Shown: positions 15,521 to 25,010 of the stretch, one piece after another
Layout: the number at the start of each line of letters is the position of its first letter
Numbering within the stretch: position 1 is the first letter of the stretch
Source of the DNA: Actinobacteria bacterium RBG_16_68_21
GTDB taxonomy: Bacteria; Actinomycetota; Acidimicrobiia; Spongiisociales; UBA11373
Direction of reading: 5' to 3'
DNA: 40,703 nucleotides
Assembly: GCA_001767695.1 (NCBI GenBank)
Contig: MELR01000025.1
Span: 1 to 40,703, forward strand
Notes under the pieces: model-generated
Databases searched by the model: none
What the model saw: the letters and a program-made list of their open reading frames with translations, nothing else
What the model was told of the DNA's origin: nothing
Position numbers and translations under genes: made by a program

Positions 15521-16560
15521 GCCGGACCATCCCGCTGGGCCGGATCGGCGGGGTGCCGATTCGAGTGGGACCATCGTGGCTGGTGGTCGGCCCGGCGGTG
15601 GGAGCGGCGCTGTTCGCCGGTATCGACCAAGGTCGGGGCGGCACGACGGCGCGGCTACTGGTGGCGATTGCGGGAACGATCGCGCTGTTCGCATCCATCC
15701 TGGTGCACGAAGTGGCACACGCCCTCGTGGCACGCCGCCGGGGTGTAGCGGTGAGCCGCATCGTCCTGTTCCTCATGGGCGGGTACACGGAGATGGAGGT
15801 CGAGGCGGCCCGTCCCCGCGACGAGGTGATGGTGTCGCTGGCCGGTCCGGTGGTGTCGGCCTTCCTCGGCCTCGGGTTCTGGGGCCTGGCGACTGCGGGA
15901 CCCGATGCCGCCGGCAGTACCCAGGTGGCGGGGCTGCTCGGGTTGGTCAACGGCGCCGTGGCGGTGTTCAACCTCCTTCCCGGTTTCCCCCTAGATGGAG
16001 GGCGTATCACCCGTTCCGTGCTGGTCATCGGCGGGATGACCCCGAGGATGGCCGAGTCGGTGGCCGTGTGGCTGGGCGTCGCCATCGGGTCGTTGCTCGT
16101 GGTCGTGGGTGCCGTCGGTCACCTCCTCGGTCGGTCGACTTCACTGATCGCCATCCCCGTGGGGGGCATGGTGGCCATCCTCGCCTGGGCGGCACGGCCG
16201 GTGGAACGACGCACCGCTGCCGACGTGATGCGCCCTGCCCCCGAGCCGGTGAGCGAAGCGATGGCGGTGGCCGCCCTGCCCGATCGATCGGGTCCGGTGC
16301 CGGTGATGTCCTCGGGAAGGCTGGTCGGGCTGGTAACGGGGCGGCAGCGGCCCGGCTCGGTGGCCGAGGCGATGGACCCGGTGCTGCCCGGCGACGTCGT
16401 CGCCGCCACCGCCCCCGTCTCCGAGGTGGTCGCCCGCCTCGGCCGGCAGCGACGCACCCTCGTCGTCACCGACGCCACCGGGGCGATCGTGGGCATGATC
16501 GGCTTCGCGGATCTCCCCGCCGACCTGCTTTCGGGCACCGACAGAAATCTGATGAAATAG
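15517..16560 (+). CDS. site-2-type M50 membrane metalloprotease with CBS region
   Basis: A membrane-embedded zinc protease of family M50B, SpoIVFB-like branch. The zinc motif HEVAH is at 64-68 in a membrane helix, and the third ligand lies in NLLPGFPLDGGR (152-163, D160). Around six membrane segments cover 15-230. The C-terminal 110 residues look like a worn pair of CBS domains (RTAADVMRPAPEPVS near 231, then VAEAMDPVLPGD). Such proteins cleave membrane-bound regulators, and the CBS part may sense adenylates. Its substrate is unknown. It is the last gene of the overlapping chain begun by nnr. Confidence 0.88.
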   Translation: MSRTIPLGRIGGVPIRVGPSWLVVGPAVGAALFAGIDQGRGGTTARLLVAIAGTIALFASILVHEVAHALVARRRGVAVSRIVLFLMGGYTEMEVEAARPRDEVMVSLAGPVVSAFLGLGFWGLATAGPDAAGSTQVAGLLGLVNGAVAVFNLLPGFPLDGGRITRSVLVIGGMTPRMAESVAVWLGVAIGSLLVVVGAVGHLLGRSTSLIAIPVGGMVAILAWAARPVERRTAADVMRPAPEPVSEAMAVAALPDRSGPVPVMSSGRLVGLVTGRQRPGSVAEAMDPVLPGDVVAATAPVSEVVARLGRQRRTLVVTDATGAIVGMIGFADLPADLLSGTDRNLMK

Positions 16561-16607
16561 GACTGAGATCCCTCCGGTTGTCACTAGCAGTCCAGGCGCG
16601 CGATTGC

Positions 16608-16639
16608 TAGGGTTGGCACTCGCGAGCGACGAGTGCCAA
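16608..16639 (+). promoter_or_regulatory. CIRCE operator and -10 box of groESL
   Basis: TTGGCACTC (16613-16621), nine bases, then GAGTGCCAA (16631-16639) forms a CIRCE inverted repeat, the HrcA repressor site. It differs from consensus TTAGCACTC by one base, with the compensating change in the other arm. A TAGGGT -10-like box (16608-16613) abuts it. HrcA itself is not in the window. Confidence 0.92.
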
Positions 16640-16663
16640 CCCAAGTAGGAGGAGATTCGTCGA

Positions 16664-17008
16664 ATGGCAACGGCAACGAAGTCCACGAAAGCAAAGACCA
16701 AGACCGCAGTGAAGAAGGTCAAGAGCCTGCAACCTCTCGGTGACCGAGTGGTGGTAAAGCCTTCCGAGGAGGCCGAGACCCGCACCCCCAGTGGCCTGGT
16801 GATCCCGGACACCGCCAAGGAGAAGCCCCAACTCGGCTCGGTGGTAGCCGTAGGTCCCGGCGACTTCCAGGACGGGCAGCGGGTTCCCATGGACGTCCAT
16901 GCGGGCGACACGGTCGTGTATTCCAAGTACGGCGGCACCGAGGTCAAGTTCGAAGGCCAGGAGTACCTCATCCTCTCGGCCCGCGACGTCCTCGCCGTCA
17001 TCCGCTGA
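16664..17008 (+). CDS. groES: co-chaperonin GroES with basic N-terminal extension
   Basis: GroES caps the GroEL chamber. The core starts at about residue 22 ([17 protein letters not shown]), with the mobile loop around [18 protein letters not shown] and the end DVLAVIR. It is preceded by about 20 extra residues rich in Lys, Ala and Thr. The ATG at 16664 has an excellent AGGAGGAG site 9 nt upstream, so the extension appears to be translated; most GroES proteins start directly at the core. Controlled by the CIRCE element at 16613-16639 and followed 22 bp later by groEL. Confidence 0.95.
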   Translation: MATATKSTKAKTKTAVKKVKSLQPLGDRVVVKPSEEAETRTPSGLVIPDTAKEKPQLGSVVAVGPGDFQDGQRVPMDVHAGDTVVYSKYGGTEVKFEGQEYLILSARDVLAVIR

Positions 17009-17015
17009 GACCTGA

Positions 17016-18662
<1,647 letters not shown>

Positions 18663-18685
18663 CGCAACCTGATCGCGTCAGGAGT

Positions 18686-18715
18686 GGAGGGGCGGTCCGG
18701 GAGGGCCGCTCCTCC
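18686..18715 (+). terminator. hairpin after groEL
   Basis: Bases 18686-18698 pair with 18703-18715 over 13 positions (two G-T pairs) around GGGA, 24 nt after the groEL stop. No T-tract, as with other hairpins in this window. Confidence 0.65.
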
Positions 18716-18971
18716 GTCATGTCGGTGCAACTCGTCAGTCCCGCGGCTCGTGCCGACGCGGCCCGGTCGAGGTTCTCTGGCGGTTCGGGACCGCCGCTCG
18801 GTGCAATGCGCAGTGCGTTTGCGAGTTGCGCATTGCGCATTGCGTTCACGGCAAGTCTGGCGGCTCGCACTGGAGCGCTTCTGCTGAGCTCTCGGAGTTG
18901 CGCGGTCACGCCGAGCTCGGCACGATGCGCCTTGCGCATAGCGCATCGCGCTTCTCACTACCGTCCCCGCC
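18716..18971. repeat. gene-free gap with two heptamer arrays
   Basis: The 309-bp gap between groEL and the beta-glucosidase holds the terminator plus two near-period-7 arrays of tgcgcat-like units: 18802-18848 (for example gcgcatt, gcgcatt, gcgttca) and 18923-18953 (tgcgcct, tgcgcat, agcgcat, cgcgctt). I see no gene here. The core TGCGCA is itself palindromic, so orientation cannot be judged. Confidence 0.6.
18959..18964 (+). promoter_or_regulatory. -10 box of beta-glucosidase gene (leaderless)
   Basis: TACCGT, 7 nt before the GTG at 18972. Confidence 0.45.
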
Positions 18972-20366
18972 GTGGACATCACTCGCGACCGGTTCCCCTC
19001 CGACTTCCTCTGGGGCGTGGCCACGTCGGCCTATCAGATCGAGGGGGCGGTCACCGAAGACGGCCGGGGGCCGACCATATGGGACGAGTTCTCCCACACC
19101 CCGGGCCGGACAAGGGACGGGGACACCGGCGACGTCGCCGCCGACCACTACCACCGCCTCCACCCCGATGTCGCCCTGATGGGCGACATCGGGGTGAACG
19201 CCTACCGGTTCTCCATCGCCTGGTCACGGTTGCTCCCCGACGGGGTGGGGCGCGTCGAGCCGAGGGGAGTCGCCTTCTACCGGGAGCTGTGCGAAGCGCT
19301 GCACGCCGCCGGGATCACCCCGGTCGCCACCCTGTACCACTGGGATCTTCCCGCGGTCCTGCAGGGGCGGGGAGGGTGGGGAGAGCGGGATTCCGTGGAG
19401 TGGTTCACCGAATACGCCGTCGCGGCCAAGGCGCATCTCGGGGATCTCGTGGCGCTGTGGACGACGATCAACGAACCGTGGTGTGCGGCCTTCCTCGGAC
19501 ACGGCTCCGGGGTGCATGCCCCGGGGCTGTCCGATCCGGCGTGCGCCTATCTCGCCGCTCACCACATGGTGCTGGCGCATCACTCGGCGGTGGGAGCGAT
19601 GCGGCAGGTCTCTCCTCGACGCGACGACCGGTTCGGGGCGGTGCTCAACCTCATCCCCGCCCGGCCGGTCACCACGAGTGCCGCCGACACTCGGGCCGCC
19701 GACCTGGTCGATGTGATTCACAACCGGCAGTTCCTGGAGGGAGTGCTGCGGGGAACCTATCCGGCCGAGATCCGCGAGATGCACCAGCGTTTCGGAATCG
19801 CCGGGCGGATCGATCTCGCCGAGTTGAGCTCCCGGCGCGCTCCCTCCGACCTCCTCGGCGTCAACTACTACAACATCAACCACATCGCGTATCGGCCCGA
19901 GGCACCGGCACCCGGGGAGTATCCCGGGGCGGACGGGGCGGTGATCGTCCCTCCGCCGGGACGACTGACCGAGATGGGGTGGGGGGTTGAGCCCGAAGGC
20001 CTCGGGTGGATGCTGGATCGGGTGACCCGGGAGCATCCCGGGCTGCCGCTGTACGTGCTGGAGAACGGGGCCGCCTTCCCCGACGACCGCATGGTCGATG
20101 GCGTAGTCGACGATGCAAACCGCATCGAGTATCTGCGGCTGCATCTGGCGGTCCTGGCCGACTCGATCGCCGCAGGTGCCGACGTACGGGGGTACTTCGT
20201 CTGGTCGTTGCTCGACAACTTCGAATGGGCGCTGGGGTATTCGAAGCGTTTCGGGATCGTCGCCGTCGACCAGGCGACCGGCCACCGGGCGCTCAAGCGC
20301 AGCGGGTTCTGGTACCGCGATCTGATGCGCGGTCAGGGCCCTTCCAGCCAACCCGCCTCGAAGTAG
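18972..20366 (+). CDS. GH1 beta-glucosidase
   Basis: A glycoside hydrolase family 1 enzyme that releases terminal beta-linked glucose or related sugars by retaining catalysis. It opens with the family signature FPSDFLWGVATSAYQIEGA (8-26). The acid/base is E168 in TINEPW and the nucleophile is E364 in VLENG, where most relatives have ITENG. The aglycone-site WSLLDNFEW is near 398-406. Its 464 aa is normal, with no signal peptide, so it is cytoplasmic. GTG start supported by a -10 box 7 nt upstream. The last 34 nt overlap the convergent acetyltransferase gene, and no sugar transporter lies nearby. Confidence 0.95.
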   Translation: MDITRDRFPSDFLWGVATSAYQIEGAVTEDGRGPTIWDEFSHTPGRTRDGDTGDVAADHYHRLHPDVALMGDIGVNAYRFSIAWSRLLPDGVGRVEPRGVAFYRELCEALHAAGITPVATLYHWDLPAVLQGRGGWGERDSVEWFTEYAVAAKAHLGDLVALWTTINEPWCAAFLGHGSGVHAPGLSDPACAYLAAHHMVLAHHSAVGAMRQVSPRRDDRFGAVLNLIPARPVTTSAADTRAADLVDVIHNRQFLEGVLRGTYPAEIREMHQRFGIAGRIDLAELSSRRAPSDLLGVNYYNINHIAYRPEAPAPGEYPGADGAVIVPPPGRLTEMGWGVEPEGLGWMLDRVTREHPGLPLYVLENGAAFPDDRMVDGVVDDANRIEYLRLHLAVLADSIAAGADVRGYFVWSLLDNFEWALGYSKRFGIVAVDQATGHRALKRSGFWYRDLMRGQGPSSQPASK

Positions 20367-20941
20367 GAATCGCGTCGTCGGGGATACTCGTCCTCGAGCA
20401 TCGCCCACAGCGTGTGATCGAGCCAGGTGCCCCGCACCAGCACCTCCTCGCGCAGCAGACCCTCGTGGGTGAAACCGAGTTTCTCGGCCACGCGTTCGCT
20501 GGCGCGGTTCCCCACCGCGATTCGCAGTGTCACCCGATGGAGGGACAACTCGGAGAAGGCCACGTCGGTGACCCTGGCCGTCGCCTCGGTGGCAATTCCC
20601 GTTCCGGTTGCATCCGATCGGATCCAGTAGCCGATCTCGCCGCTTCGCTCCCGCTGCGACGTCTGCCACACCGAGATGTTCCCGAGGTGGTACCCGGGGT
20701 CGGGGCGCGGCCTGATGGCGAAGTCGAACGCCCGACCCTCCGTCCATGCGTTCCCGGACTCACGCAGGAAGCGCATCGCCTCGGCCCGGCCGTACGCGGG
20801 ATGCGCCCAGGGGAGCCATTGCTCCAGTTCGGGGAGGGAGCCATCGATGGCGGCGAGCACGGAGAGGAGGTCCCGGCGGCGGAACGGGCGGAGTTCGAGC
20901 CGGGGTGTGAACCGCGAACGGGAGGAGATGGTGCGAGCCAT
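20333..20941 (-). CDS. RimJ/RimL-type GNAT acetyltransferase
   Basis: A 202-aa acetyltransferase of the RimJ/RimL subgroup (Acetyltransf_3). It has LELRPFRRRDL at the start, ELEQWLPWAHPAY near 37-50, EIGYWIRSDATGTGIATEA (about 101-119) as the acetyl-CoA-binding segment, and NRASERVAEKLGFTHEG near 145-161. Family members modify ribosomal-protein N-termini, antibiotics or small metabolites; the substrate here is unknown. A TAGGCT -10 box lies 8 nt before its ATG. The gene is divergent from the Nudix gene and overlaps the end of the beta-glucosidase gene. Confidence 0.88.
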   Translation of the reverse strand: MARTISSRSRFTPRLELRPFRRRDLLSVLAAIDGSLPELEQWLPWAHPAYGRAEAMRFLRESGNAWTEGRAFDFAIRPRPDPGYHLGNISVWQTSQRERSGEIGYWIRSDATGTGIATEATARVTDVAFSELSLHRVTLRIAVGNRASERVAEKLGFTHEGLLREEVLVRGTWLDHTLWAMLEDEYPRRRDSYFEAGWLEGP

Positions 20942-20949
20942 TCTGCGGG

Positions 20950-20967
20950 AGCCTATCGCCGTACCAT
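20950..20967. promoter_or_regulatory. back-to-back -10 boxes, GNAT / Nudix genes
   Basis: TAGGCT on the minus strand (20950-20955) and TACCAT on the plus strand (20962-20967) lie 6 bp apart, each 6-8 nt before its own start codon. The 32-bp gap has room for little else, so the two promoters must interfere or share DNA. Confidence 0.5.
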
Positions 20968-20973
20968 GACCGG

Positions 20974-21519
20974 ATGCCCTCGCTGTGGGATCCCCTCTCG
21001 TCGCTCGCGCCGGTCGGCGCCATCCCGGGGATGCGCGCCGCCGTGCTGGTGCCGATCTACGAGGAGCAGGGGGCCCTGCGTCTGATCATGACCCGGCGAC
21101 CGGACCACATGCGCAATCATCCGGGCGACGTGGTCTTCCCCGGTGGGATGATCGAACCCGGGGACGACGGTCCTACCGCGGCGGCGATCCGCGAGACCAC
21201 CGAGGAGATCGGTCTGCCGCCGAAGAACGTGCTCGAGATCCTCGGGGCGCTGGAGCCGGTCCACACCCGATCGGCCACGATGAGGATCGTTCCGGTGGTC
21301 GCCCGGGTGGAGCGTCCGGCGGAGCTGGTGCCACATCCGGGCGAGGTGGCGGCGATCATCGAACCGCGCATCGTGGATCTGCTGCGCGACGAGGACTGGC
21401 GGACGAGCGCGTGGGGCGGGCGGACGATGTGGTTCTACGAGTTCCCCGATGGCGTGCTGTGGGGCGCCACCGCCCACATCGTGCGAATGCTCCTCGAGCA
21501 CTTCCGGGCCGTACCCTGA
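20974..21519 (+). CDS. Nudix hydrolase, CoA pyrophosphatase type
   Basis: This probably splits coenzyme A or related nucleoside diphosphate compounds. The Nudix box is at 57-81, ending RETTEEIGL, with Asp in place of the usual first Glu as in NudL-type enzymes. Just before it, IMTRRPDHMRNHPGDVVFPGG (39-58) matches the CoA-specific NuCoA motif pattern (L-L-T-x-R-S-x-x-x-R-x-H-x-G-x-V-x-F-P-G-G). Its 181 aa fits the family. A TACCAT -10 box is 6 nt before the ATG. The Fur-family gene begins 4 bp after its stop and has its own -10 box inside this gene's 3' end. Confidence 0.88.
   Translation: MPSLWDPLSSLAPVGAIPGMRAAVLVPIYEEQGALRLIMTRRPDHMRNHPGDVVFPGGMIEPGDDGPTAAAIRETTEEIGLPPKNVLEILGALEPVHTRSATMRIVPVVARVERPAELVPHPGEVAAIIEPRIVDLLRDEDWRTSAWGGRTMWFYEFPDGVLWGATAHIVRMLLEHFRAVP
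21512..21517 (+). promoter_or_regulatory. -10 box of Fur-family gene (leaderless)
   Basis: TACCCT inside the last codons of the Nudix gene, 6 nt before the ATG at 21524. Confidence 0.5.
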
Positions 21520-21523
21520 AGCC

Positions 21524-21952
21524 ATGCATCTCGGAGCGGACGAGCTCGTCGAGACCCTGCGCCGGGCGGGACTGCGTGCCACTGCGGCACGGCGGGCGGT
21601 GTGCGAGGTGGTGGCGACCCACCATGAGGAGCACCTCACGCCGGCTTCGATCGTCGCACATCTTTCCGGCCGGGTGGACCAGTCGACCGTGTACCGGACG
21701 CTGGAGGCCCTGGAGGGCGCCGGGGTGCTCGTCCACACCCATCTCGGCCACGGGCCGGCGGTCTACCACCTGACCGACGAGCCGGTCCACCAGCACCTGG
21801 TGTGCCGGCGCTGTGGGCGGACGATCGAGATCGGGTCGCCCCGACTGGCAGAGCTGCTGGCGGCGATCACCGACCAGACCGGTTTCGTGGCTGATCCGGC
21901 CCACTTCGCCCTCTCCGGTTTGTGCGCCGGATGCGCCGCCGCCGATCGATGA
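21524..21952 (+). CDS. Fur-family metal-dependent repressor
   Basis: A 142-aa Fur-superfamily regulator. The winged-helix DNA-binding half includes GLRATAARRAVCEVV, THHEEHLTPASI and VDQSTVYRTLEAL (51-63), the recognition region. The metal-binding half has HTHLGHGPAVYHL, EPVHQHLVCRRCG and CAGC: two CxxC pairs (C94/C97, C134/C137) for a structural zinc plus several histidines. Family members sense Fe, Zn, Ni or Mn. The adjacent Co/Ni transporter operon with a palindromic operator suggests a nickel- or cobalt-responsive (Nur-like) role, though Zur is possible. Predicted leaderless. Confidence 0.9.
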   Translation: MHLGADELVETLRRAGLRATAARRAVCEVVATHHEEHLTPASIVAHLSGRVDQSTVYRTLEALEGAGVLVHTHLGHGPAVYHLTDEPVHQHLVCRRCGRTIEIGSPRLAELLAAITDQTGFVADPAHFALSGLCAGCAAADR

Positions 21953-21967
21953 GGGTAGCGGGCGTCC

Positions 21968-21991
21968 TATCCTTATTGCGAACGGTTCGCA
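21968..21991 (+). promoter_or_regulatory. cbi promoter with palindromic operator
   Basis: TATCCT (21968-21973) is a -10 box. It is followed by the perfect palindrome TGCGAAC-G-GTTCGCA (21977-21991) spanning the expected transcription start. A repressor bound there would block initiation. Spacing and sequence suit a Fur-family dimer. The nearest candidate is the regulator encoded immediately upstream. Confidence 0.75.
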
Positions 21992-22003
21992 GGAAGGTGG
22001 CGG

Positions 22004-22669
22004 ATGCACATCCCCGACGGGATCATCGACGGGACGACCTCGGCGGGCTACGCCGCGGTTGCCGCCGGGGGCCTCGGGGTGGCATTGCGCCGGACCGGGG
22101 CGTACCTGAGCGAGCGTGAAGTCCCGCTGGCGGCGCTGGTGGCGGCCTTCGTGTTCGCCGCACAGATGGTCAACTTCCCCGTCATCGCCGGGATGAGCGG
22201 CCACCTGCTCGGCGGGGTGCTCGCCGCCGTCCTGGTCGGGCCGGCCGCCGGCTTCGTGGTGCTGACGGTGGTCCTCATCGTCCAGGCGTTGGTATTTGCC
22301 GACGGTGGGCTGTCTGCCCTCGGGGTCAATGTGGTCGACATGGCGCTGGTGGGCGCAGTGGGCGGATATGCCGTGTTTGCGGTCACGGCGCGGCTCCTCG
22401 GGGGCATCCGGCGGCGGATCCCCTTGGCCGCGGCGGTCGCTGCATTCCTGTCAGTGCCGCTCGCCGCCGCCGGCTTCGTCCTGGCCTTCGCCATCGGCGG
22501 CACCGCGGGTGTGTCCCTGACCAAGTTGGCGGTGGCCATGCTCGGCTCGCACGTGCTGATCGGCGTGGGTGAGGCGGTGATCACCGGAGTGGTCGTCGGC
22601 GCGGTGATGGCCGGGCGGCCCGACCTGGTGTTCGGCGCCCGTCGTCTCGGTGAGGAGGTTGCGGCGTGA
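22004..22669 (+). CDS. cbiM: ECF transporter S component CbiM (Co/Ni)
   Basis: The substrate-binding membrane subunit of an energy-coupling-factor importer for cobalt or nickel. The mature N-terminus MHIPDG is diagnostic, since Met1 and His2 help coordinate the metal ion. Around seven membrane segments follow, with the NFPVIAGMSGHLLGG segment (about 57-71) supplying further conserved residues including a His. Its 221 aa is normal. AGGAAGG lies 6 nt before the ATG, overlapping the operator's 3' edge. It is followed by the PDGLE protein in a 4-nt GTGA overlap. Confidence 0.94.
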   Translation: MHIPDGIIDGTTSAGYAAVAAGGLGVALRRTGAYLSEREVPLAALVAAFVFAAQMVNFPVIAGMSGHLLGGVLAAVLVGPAAGFVVLTVVLIVQALVFADGGLSALGVNVVDMALVGAVGGYAVFAVTARLLGGIRRRIPLAAAVAAFLSVPLAAAGFVLAFAIGGTAGVSLTKLAVAMLGSHVLIGVGEAVITGVVVGAVMAGRPDLVFGARRLGEEVAA

Positions 22670-22983
22670 CGATTGAGCCGAGGACCAAGCGATTCGTTCT
22701 TGGGGGTCTCCTGGTGGCGGTGGTCGTCGCCGCGGTGGTCAGCCAGTTCGCCTCTTTGCGTCCGGATGGGCTCGAGTACGTGGCCGACCAGCAGGGCTTC
22801 GCCGACAACACCATCGAGCATCCCGCGGCCGGGTCGCCGCTTGCCGACTACGGCGCAGGTGTCACCGACAACGGCGTTGTGGGCAAGGCGGTCGCCGGGC
22901 TGATCGGAGTCGCCGTCACCTTCGGCGTGGGGTACGGCTTGTTGTGGGCAGCGAACAGGAAACGACGCGGAGCAGGAACCTAG
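22666..22983 (+). CDS. PDGLE-domain / CbiN-like small membrane subunit
   Basis: A 105-aa protein with two membrane helices (about 10-27 and 75-97) joined by an extracytoplasmic loop. The loop begins with RPDGLEYVA (32-40), the PDGLE signature of CbiN/NikN-type accessory subunits, and contains HPAAGSPLADYG. CbiN-like proteins help CbiM or NikM load metal. It overlaps cbiM by 4 nt (GTGA) and abuts cbiQ directly, supporting the assignment. Confidence 0.9.
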   Translation: MTIEPRTKRFVLGGLLVAVVVAAVVSQFASLRPDGLEYVADQQGFADNTIEHPAAGSPLADYGAGVTDNGVVGKAVAGLIGVAVTFGVGYGLLWAANRKRRGAGT

Positions 22984-23736
22984 GTGTCGCGCAGCCACAC
23001 CCACGCCCCCTATCACCACGGCGGCTCGGTGATCCACCGGATGGCGCCCCACCTGAAGATCATCGCCGCCTTCGGCTTCGTGGTTGCGGTGGTCATCACT
23101 CCCCGTGAGGCCTGGTGGGCATTCGGGGCGTACCTGGCCGGAGTGGTCGCCGTGTCGGTGGCGGCCCGGCTCCGCCCCGGATTTGTGGTCTTCAGGCTGG
23201 CGGTGATCCTTCCGTTTCTGGTGGCGGCCGCGAGCCTGCCCTTTCTGGAGGGCCCGCCGACGTGGCACGGGTTCTCGATAGAGGGCCTATGGGACCTGTG
23301 GAACGTGGCCGTCAAGGCGTCCCTCGGCGCATTCGCCTCGATCCTTCTGGCATCGACCACCGAGGCGCCCGACGTGGTCCGGGGCTTGGAGACGCTGCGT
23401 TTACCGCGAGCCCTCACCGCCATCATGGGCTTCATGGTCCGCTACTTGGATGTCGTCGGCGGGGAGCTGGCTGCCATGCGGGTCGCCATGCGGTCGCGCG
23501 GTTACCAGCCGCGCTGGCTTGGGGAGGTCGGAGCGCTCGCCAAGGGGATCGGTTCCCTGTTCGTGCGCTCCTTCGAACGGGGTGAGCGCGTCTACCGGGC
23601 GATGATCTCGCGGGGTTACGCCGGCCGGATGCCCTTGGAGGAAACGGTTCATGCGACGACGGCGATGATCGCCGCCTCGTTCGCCGTGCCCTTCGCCGCC
23701 GTGTGCGTCGCTCTGATCGCGATCGGATCGGCATGA
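22984..23736 (+). CDS. cbiQ: ECF transporter T component CbiQ
   Basis: The transmembrane coupling subunit of the Co/Ni ECF importer. The 250-aa protein has about five to six membrane helices and the two Ala-Arg-Gly-type coupling motifs that dock on the ATPase: AMRSRGYQPR near 162-171 and AMISRGYAGRM near 202-212. The N-terminus is unusually histidine-rich (SHTHAPYHHGG), possibly a metal contact. GTG start immediately after the stop of the PDGLE gene. It overlaps cbiO by 4 nt. Confidence 0.93.
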   Translation: MSRSHTHAPYHHGGSVIHRMAPHLKIIAAFGFVVAVVITPREAWWAFGAYLAGVVAVSVAARLRPGFVVFRLAVILPFLVAAASLPFLEGPPTWHGFSIEGLWDLWNVAVKASLGAFASILLASTTEAPDVVRGLETLRLPRALTAIMGFMVRYLDVVGGELAAMRVAMRSRGYQPRWLGEVGALAKGIGSLFVRSFERGERVYRAMISRGYAGRMPLEETVHATTAMIAASFAVPFAAVCVALIAIGSA

Positions 23737-24473
23737 GCGAGCCGACGATCGCGGTCACCGGCGTCGGGTTCGCCTATCCCGACGGCACCGTCGCACTGCG
23801 CGACGTCGATCTTCACATCCACCCGGGTGAGCGGGTCGCCCTGCTCGGCCCCAACGGCGCCGGGAAGACCAGCCTGGTGCTGCATCTCAACGGGATCACT
23901 CTCCCGCAGACCGGGTCCGTCCAGGTGTCGGGGATTCCGGTGACCGCGGAGACCGTCGGCGAGATCCGCCGCCGGGTGGGGCTGGTCTTCCAGGATCCCG
24001 ACGACCAACTGTTCATGCCGACCGTGAGGCGCGACGTGGCTTTTGGGCCGCTCAACCTCGGTCTGGATCACGAGGCGGTGGCCGGCCGGGTGGCGGCCGC
24101 CCTGGCTGCGGTGGAGATCACCGAGTTGGCCGACCGTCCCCCGAACCATCTTTCGCTCGGGCAGCGGCGGCGGGCCGCCATTGCCGGAGTGCTCGCCATG
24201 GAACCGGAGATCATGGTGCTCGACGAACCGACCTCGAACCTCGATCCGGCGACGCGGCGCGAGCTGGCCGCCCTGCTGCTCCGTTTGCACGTGACCCTGC
24301 TCGTGGTGACCCATGACCTGCCGTTCGCCCTCGAGGTGTGCGAACGTGCGGTGATCATCGACCACGGAGCGATCGTGGCCGACGGACCCACCCGGCGACT
24401 CCTCGCCGACGGGGTGCTCATGGCGGCCCATCGGCTCGAGCTTCCCTACGGGATGGCGCTTTCGGGGGAGTGA
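23733..24473 (+). CDS. cbiO: ECF transporter ATPase CbiO
   Basis: The ATP-binding subunit that powers cobalt or nickel import. Walker A is GPNGAGKT (39-46), the Q-loop lies in VGLVFQDPDDQLF (about 83-95), the signature is LSLGQRRRAAIAG near 140, and Walker B is IMVLDEPTSNLDP near 160. The D-D-Q after the Q-loop is typical of the CbiO/EcfA branch. Only one ATPase gene is present, as usual for dedicated metal ECF systems. I chose the ATG at 23733, which overlaps the cbiQ stop. The product is 246 aa. Confidence 0.95.
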   Translation: MSEPTIAVTGVGFAYPDGTVALRDVDLHIHPGERVALLGPNGAGKTSLVLHLNGITLPQTGSVQVSGIPVTAETVGEIRRRVGLVFQDPDDQLFMPTVRRDVAFGPLNLGLDHEAVAGRVAAALAAVEITELADRPPNHLSLGQRRRAAIAGVLAMEPEIMVLDEPTSNLDPATRRELAALLLRLHVTLLVVTHDLPFALEVCERAVIIDHGAIVADGPTRRLLADGVLMAAHRLELPYGMALSGE

Positions 24474-24509
24474 TCCTCGCGTCCACGGTCTCATCCGTTT
24501 CTTGGGTTG

Positions 24510-24542
24510 CTCTCAGGGCGCCTTGTCGCCGCCCTGGCAGAG
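24510..24542 (+). terminator. hairpin after cbiO
   Basis: CAGGGCG (24514-24520) pairs with CGCCCTG (24530-24536), extendable by CTCT with AGAG around a 2-nt bulge. It lies about 40 nt after the cbiO stop. Confidence 0.45.
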
Positions 24543-24549
24543 TCCCGGC

Positions 24550-25010
24550 ATGACGGCGCTCAGAAACGACACCCTCCGGTCGGCGTCGCCGCCGGCGCGG
24601 CGACTCTCCCCAGTCGCCGCGCCGGCACTTCCTCCTCCCGGCCCGCCCCGTCACTGGTGCGGGGTTTCGATCTCGGAGGCTGCCGGCGATCACCGTCGCG
24701 GTCGTCGCCGCCATGTGGGTGGTCCTCGACGGCCCCGGCCGGCTGGTGGGGCCGGGCCGCTGGCTGACCGGCATGGGCCGGCTCGCCGCCCTCGATGGCA
24801 CCCGGGCGGTGCCGGTCGACCTGGTGTTGATCTCCCGGGTCCCCTGGTGGAGCGCCGCTATGGGATGGCTCGGCTCCACATCTGGCATCGGTGGACGGGT
24901 TCGCCGCGGTGACCCTGCTGGCGCTGCACGCGGCGGCGAGCACGCTCGGGTACGCCGGATCTGCAGCGATCGACTCCATGCAGTCGGCCCTCGTCGCCGC
25001 CCGGCTGTGA
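24550..25010 (+). pseudogene. decayed hypothetical membrane-protein gene
   Basis: No single frame spans this stretch, but three segments show strong G/C third-position bias in successive frames. From the ATG at 24550 the frame is MTALRNDTLRSASPPARRLS. Then a different frame carries RRLPAITVAVVAAMWVVLDG to about 24858. A third carries FAAVTLLALHAAASTLGYAG and ends at a TGA (25008-25010). Together they suggest a 150-residue protein with hydrophobic stretches broken by at least two frameshifts. No family is recognised. Sequencing error is an alternative explanation. Confidence 0.4.

Noticed and set aside
21953-22003. Cobalamin riboswitch before cbiM
   Set aside because: The gap is only 51 bp and holds a promoter and palindrome, far too short for a B12 aptamer of about 200 nt.
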